Position numbers and translations under genes: made by a program. Source: Elainella saxicola E1 (GTDB lineage Bacteria; Cyanobacteriota; Cyanobacteriia; Elainellales; Elainellaceae). From it: 36,195 bases of DNA. The stretch lies in NCBI GenBank assembly GCA_002796835.1, contig LUGL01000029.1, positions 87,363-123,557 on the forward strand, in the 5' to 3' direction. Positions within the stretch are counted from its first letter, which is position 1. The number at the start of each line of letters is the position of its first letter. Positions 33,294 through 36,195 of this stretch are shown one piece after another. The notes under the pieces are model-generated. The model did no database searches and was not told where the DNA came from. It saw only the letters and a list, made by a program, of their open reading frames with translations.

Positions 33294-35345
33294 TTATGAT
33301 CGAGTTAAAATTTGAGAATTGGAATTTGAACTAGAAGGATACAGAGTTTTCTGTGGTTTTGCAATCGGTTTAACCGGTAATTTTAGTTTGCGAACGATGA
33401 CTTGATAACCTTGATAGACGATCGCTAAGTGATGTTTGGCAATATCCAAAAAAGCATCAATGCCGCGATAGGTTTCCTGACCTGGATGCGTGGGATCAAT
33501 CCATTGATAATCATCAAAAATCATCAACCCTCCCGGCTTCAGCAATCGCCAAGCCAACATGGCATCCTGTCGCACATGATCTGCTAAATGACAGCCATCA
33601 ATATAAATGAAATCGTAAGTTTCGGACGATAAAGTTCTTAAAACTGCATGAGAATCTCCAACGAGCTTGATCAACTTATGGGCAGATCCGGATTGGGCAA
33701 TATTCAGTTCAAAACTTTCTTGGAAAAACAGATCGATACAGGTCAATTTCGCTTGGGGATGGGTTAAGACGTGATCTAATAACCAGCAGGCCGACATGCC
33801 CTCATAGCTGCCAATTTCCAAGGCATGAACGTTGGGATAGTTCGTAAACGGTTTGAGATAACTTTCCCAGGTGTCAATGTTGTGGGTAAACCAATCATGC
33901 GTGAACTGATAGTTGCGATAAGCAGCCGATTGCCAACCCCGCATCACAATCGCATTTTGATGGAGTTCGATCGCTTCGGTTAATTCACCCTGATCAGCTA
34001 ATAAATTTCCTAAATGGGAATAGAGCCAGTGATAGCTAGGATTCTGCTGAATTTCCTGACGATGCCAGCTAATTTCTTGCTCTAACCGCTGATATTCAGT
34101 AATGGTCTGCTGGAGCTGCGATCGAAGCTGCTGATCTTGCGTGCGTTGGACCAATGCCAAACTGTAGAAAATAATCGCCGCTGCATATTGTTTGAATTGC
34201 ACAAACCGGGTCGCGAGTTGAATGTAAAACTCTGGAGTCCGGTAGGCAGATTTTAACGGGATCGATCGACGATAGGCTTGAATGGTGGGTTTCATCCCCA
34301 TATGACGCACCTTACGCCGCAGCGCACAGCCCAAACGAGGATAAAAAGCCCCCAGATCCGCCTGAATTTGCAATGCTGTTAAAAATGCTGCGATCGCCTT
34401 ATCCCATTGCTTTTGGTGCAGCAAAACTTGTCCTAAATGATAATAGGTCCAGGCAAAATCAGGATTAAGCTTAATCGCGCGGCACAGCATTGAAAAAGCT
34501 GCCTGCCATTTTTGATGTTTCAGCAACGCATAGCCCAAATTGTTATAGGCCCAGGACAGATCCGGATTCATTTGGGCAGCGCGGTAACAAACAGGCAAGG
34601 CCTTTTCCCACTCTCGCAGCTTAATCAGCATTTCGCCCAGACTGAAATAGGCAGCCGCAAACTTGGGATTGAGCTGGACCGATCGCAAATAGCAGGTGGC
34701 AGCCAATTTGGATTTATCTGCCTGTTCGGCCAATTTACCTAACCCATAGTAAGACTCAGCATGTTGAGGATTGAGCTGAAGCACTTTCTGAAAGGCAGCA
34801 GCAGCAGCACGCCAATTCTGCTGATAGGCTTCCGCAACGGCTAAATTGTAGTAAGCCTCATAAAAATCAGGACGAAGCTGAATAGCACGCTGGTAGCAGT
34901 CGATCGCTTCTTTCGTTTTATCTAATTGGATTAATGCATTTCCCAAAATCAACTGATTGCTAGGCGTCGCCCAGGCGGGCTTCAACACCACTGCACGATA
35001 GCGATAGGCAATTTCTTCATGACGTTGACCCAGGTGGGCATAGATGCCTGCCAGACTGCGATGGGCTTCGGCATAGTTTGGATCGAGCTTTAAGGTTTGC
35101 TGATAGGCAGCCAGGGCTTTTTGCCAGTTATGTTGTTTGGAATAAAGTGCGCCAAAGCCAGCATAAATTTCGATCGAATTGGGCTGAGGATCCAGCGATC
35201 GACTATGCCAGATAATCGCTTCTCGAAACCAGCCAATGCTCTGCAACAAATTGCCCAAACTGCGACAAGCCATAGAAAAATCGCCCTTCTGCAAAAGAGC
35301 CTGCTCACAAGTAGCGATCGCATGGTCAAGCTGAACAGCAAACAT
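33294..35345 (-). CDS. TPR protein fused to class I methyltransferase
   Basis: This protein of 683 residues has about ten tetratricopeptide repeats (residues about 1-455, with regular units such as AYQQTLKLDPNYAEAHRSLA, CYQRAIQLRPDFYEAYYNLA and AFQKVLQLNPQHAESYYGLG) followed by a SAM-binding domain (about 500-665). The latter shows VHALEIGSYEGMSACWLLD (motif I), AKLTCIDLFF, YDFIYIDGCHLADHVRQDA and LLKPGGLMIFDDYQWID, matching the Methyltransf_24 type in which the substrate is often a sugar or small molecule. A chain of TPRs before this domain is unusual outside cyanobacteria and similar bacteria. The frame is open from TTG 35390; ATG 35345 was chosen. A 7-bp perfect inverted repeat (35346-35376) sits immediately before that ATG. 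The TPR-GT2 gene starts about 100 bases downstream. Confidence 0.9.
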   Translation of the reverse strand: MFAVQLDHAIATCEQALLQKGDFSMACRSLGNLLQSIGWFREAIIWHSRSLDPQPNSIEIYAGFGALYSKQHNWQKALAAYQQTLKLDPNYAEAHRSLAGIYAHLGQRHEEIAYRYRAVVLKPAWATPSNQLILGNALIQLDKTKEAIDCYQRAIQLRPDFYEAYYNLAVAEAYQQNWRAAAAAFQKVLQLNPQHAESYYGLGKLAEQADKSKLAATCYLRSVQLNPKFAAAYFSLGEMLIKLREWEKALPVCYRAAQMNPDLSWAYNNLGYALLKHQKWQAAFSMLCRAIKLNPDFAWTYYHLGQVLLHQKQWDKAIAAFLTALQIQADLGAFYPRLGCALRRKVRHMGMKPTIQAYRRSIPLKSAYRTPEFYIQLATRFVQFKQYAAAIIFYSLALVQRTQDQQLRSQLQQTITEYQRLEQEISWHRQEIQQNPSYHWLYSHLGNLLADQGELTEAIELHQNAIVMRGWQSAAYRNYQFTHDWFTHNIDTWESYLKPFTNYPNVHALEIGSYEGMSACWLLDHVLTHPQAKLTCIDLFFQESFELNIAQSGSAHKLIKLVGDSHAVLRTLSSETYDFIYIDGCHLADHVRQDAMLAWRLLKPGGLMIFDDYQWIDPTHPGQETYRGIDAFLDIAKHHLAIVYQGYQVIVRKLKLPVKPIAKPQKTLYPSSSNSNSQILTRS

Positions 35346-35376
35346 GGATGTTGTCAAATCAAGGGGCCAAACATCC
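35346..35376. repeat. Inverted repeat immediately before TPR-methyltransferase start
   Basis: GGATGTT (35346-35352) and AACATCC (35370-35376) are exact inverted copies around 17 bases. The inner arm touches the ATG at 35345, so a hairpin there would affect initiation, or a protein could bind the two arms. If the upstream TTG is the true start, the repeat is coding. Confidence 0.35.
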
Positions 35377-35452
35377 TGGGAGGATAACAAGATTTTCAGG
35401 AAACGCTTCTAGATTTATGTAAAGTTTTTATAAGGTTGTTGAAATTCAGAGC

Positions 35453-35464
35453 TGCTCATGAGCA
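35453..35464. promoter_or_regulatory. Perfect 12-bp palindrome TGCTCATGAGCA in glycan-cluster spacer
   Basis: TGCTCATGAGCA is a perfect palindrome, 36 bases after the GT61-like stop and 108 bases before the TPR-methyltransferase ATG. It has the size of a dimeric repressor site. No known regulator is matched. Confidence 0.3.
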
Positions 35465-35500
35465 ATTACGCCAAAAGTCAGGATGCAGAGAATTGAGCAT

Positions 35501-36195
35501 TTAGACCAATCCGGCCTGGGTCAAAGCAACCTCCAATGTTTTAGTGTCCAACCAAATATCTTCCATCAAAGGACTGGGATACATGAGGCGATGGATGAAA
35601 GCACAGGAAAACTCTGAACCGATCGCAAAATAATGATTCAACCCTAACTGCTGACTAATTTGCCAGTAATAGTGACGAATATAGCTGGGGGTCATCAACT
35701 CAATCACCGTCGTCCCAGGTTTGCAGAAAATCAAGTTCGTCAATCCACCGCCATGGGGTGCAACAATCACTTTGGCCTGAGCAAACAGAGCAATTTGTTC
35801 CGCTACGGACAGCGTTTCCAGCTCCACAACTTTAAAGTCCAAGGCTTGGAGGCATGCCACTACTTCCGCTTCGTTCAATAACCGTCGATGATGGGCGTTA
35901 GCCCGACTGATATAGATCCGTTCAGCTTGATGTCTTCGCTGGGACTCAGAAGTGGCGATCGGCAAAAACTGCTGCCTTAAAAAGGCTAATGCCCAGGGTT
36001 CTAGCCAGCCCAAATGACCGGGAAACGAAGGCACAATCAGCGTCTCTGCTTGAATCACCGGATGGCGATCGGCTGCCAGAACTTTGTGGGATGGAATTTC
36101 CAAATAGTCCAACATTTCTTGCTGAAAGGCTGCTTGACCCTGATGCACCCAAAACCAATCCAGATCAGACCAGCGCAACCCACTGCGGCGCAACA
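35501..36195 (-). CDS. GT61/DUF563 glycosyltransferase, 5' partial
   Basis: The minus-strand frame is open from its stop at 35501 to the window edge, giving the last 231 residues of a longer protein; the TTG near 36193 is not taken as the start. The sequence has the GT61/DUF563 pattern: the RIYISRANAHHRRLLNEAEV block, then LSVAEQIALFAQAKVIVAPHGGGLTNLIFCKPGTTVIELMTP, the conserved HGGGLTN loop and IELMTP strand of the family, and HYYWQISQQLGLNHY. GT61 members transfer xylose, GlcNAc or other sugars to glycans or proteins. In cyanobacteria such domains are often fused to TPR arrays, and the missing N-terminus may be one. The gene heads the visible part of the minus-strand glycan cluster. Confidence 0.87.
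   Translation of the reverse strand, partial: LRRSGLRWSDLDWFWVHQGQAAFQQEMLDYLEIPSHKVLAADRHPVIQAETLIVPSFPGHLGWLEPWALAFLRQQFLPIATSESQRRHQAERIYISRANAHHRRLLNEAEVVACLQALDFKVVELETLSVAEQIALFAQAKVIVAPHGGGLTNLIFCKPGTTVIELMTPSYIRHYYWQISQQLGLNHYFAIGSEFSCAFIHRLMYPSPLMEDIWLDTKTLEVALTQAGLV

Noticed and set aside
1-36195. CRISPR arrays, tRNA or rRNA genes, intact transposases
   Set aside because: Looked for and not seen; no regularly spaced repeats, no cloverleaf-like segments recognised, no transposase motifs in any translated frame.

Overview
The window is chromosomal DNA of a cyanobacterium. Three things point there: many GCGATCGC (HIP1) octamers, a GATCG-rich base composition, and typical cyanobacterial genes (a Cyp38/TLP40-type lumenal cyclophilin next to efp-accB, an Slr1339-like protein, a YwiC-like protein). 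The species cannot be fixed from this sequence. No tRNA, rRNA, CRISPR array or intact insertion sequence was seen.

Layout. (1) 1-7.7 kb is a signalling and nitric-oxide-stress region. It holds a Crp/Fnr-type cNMP-binding protein (cut by the window edge) and the iron-sulfur repair protein Ric on the minus strand. On the plus strand are a membrane PAS histidine kinase overlapping a single-domain response regulator, a receiver-PAS-kinase hybrid, a YwiC-like membrane protein, and a broken 3' end of a quinol-type nitric oxide reductase gene (norB). (2) 7.8-19.2 kb is mostly housekeeping: accB and efp (minus); lumenal cyclophilin, thiL, a UbiH-type flavin hydroxylase, an AI-2E-family permease and a two-gene ThrE-type exporter (plus); then an Slr1339-like protein, a lone VWA protein and a UvrD/Rep-type helicase with a proline-rich insertion (minus). 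(3) 19.4-24.5 kb holds three large polytopic membrane proteins on the plus strand: a DUF2079 protein, an unrecognised GT-C-like protein and a GT39/PMT-like glycosyltransferase. (4) 24.6-36.2 kb is a minus-strand glycan-assembly cluster. In transcription order it is a GT61-like glycosyltransferase (cut by the window edge), a TPR-methyltransferase fusion, a TPR protein with two GT2 domains, a WbsX/GH99-like protein, a GT2 enzyme, a zinc-ribbon methyltransferase and an Stf0-type sulfotransferase.

How the genes may work together. Regions 3 and 4 look like one surface-glycan locus. Cytoplasmic GT2, GT61 and WbsX enzymes would build a methylated and probably sulfated polymer or glycoconjugate, and the membrane GT-C-like proteins may use lipid-linked sugars. 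The central block at about 24.5-29.5 kb is more AT-rich than its surroundings and I saw no full HIP1 octamer in it, which fits a variable or acquired cassette. The NO region keeps the regulator and the repair protein, but its reductase survives only as roughly the last 120 codons.

The most interesting items are the norB remnant in an otherwise intact NO-response neighbourhood, the TPR-coupled glycan/methyl/sulfo cluster, and several short perfect repeats at gene boundaries, including a 15-bp tandem duplication across a stop codon.
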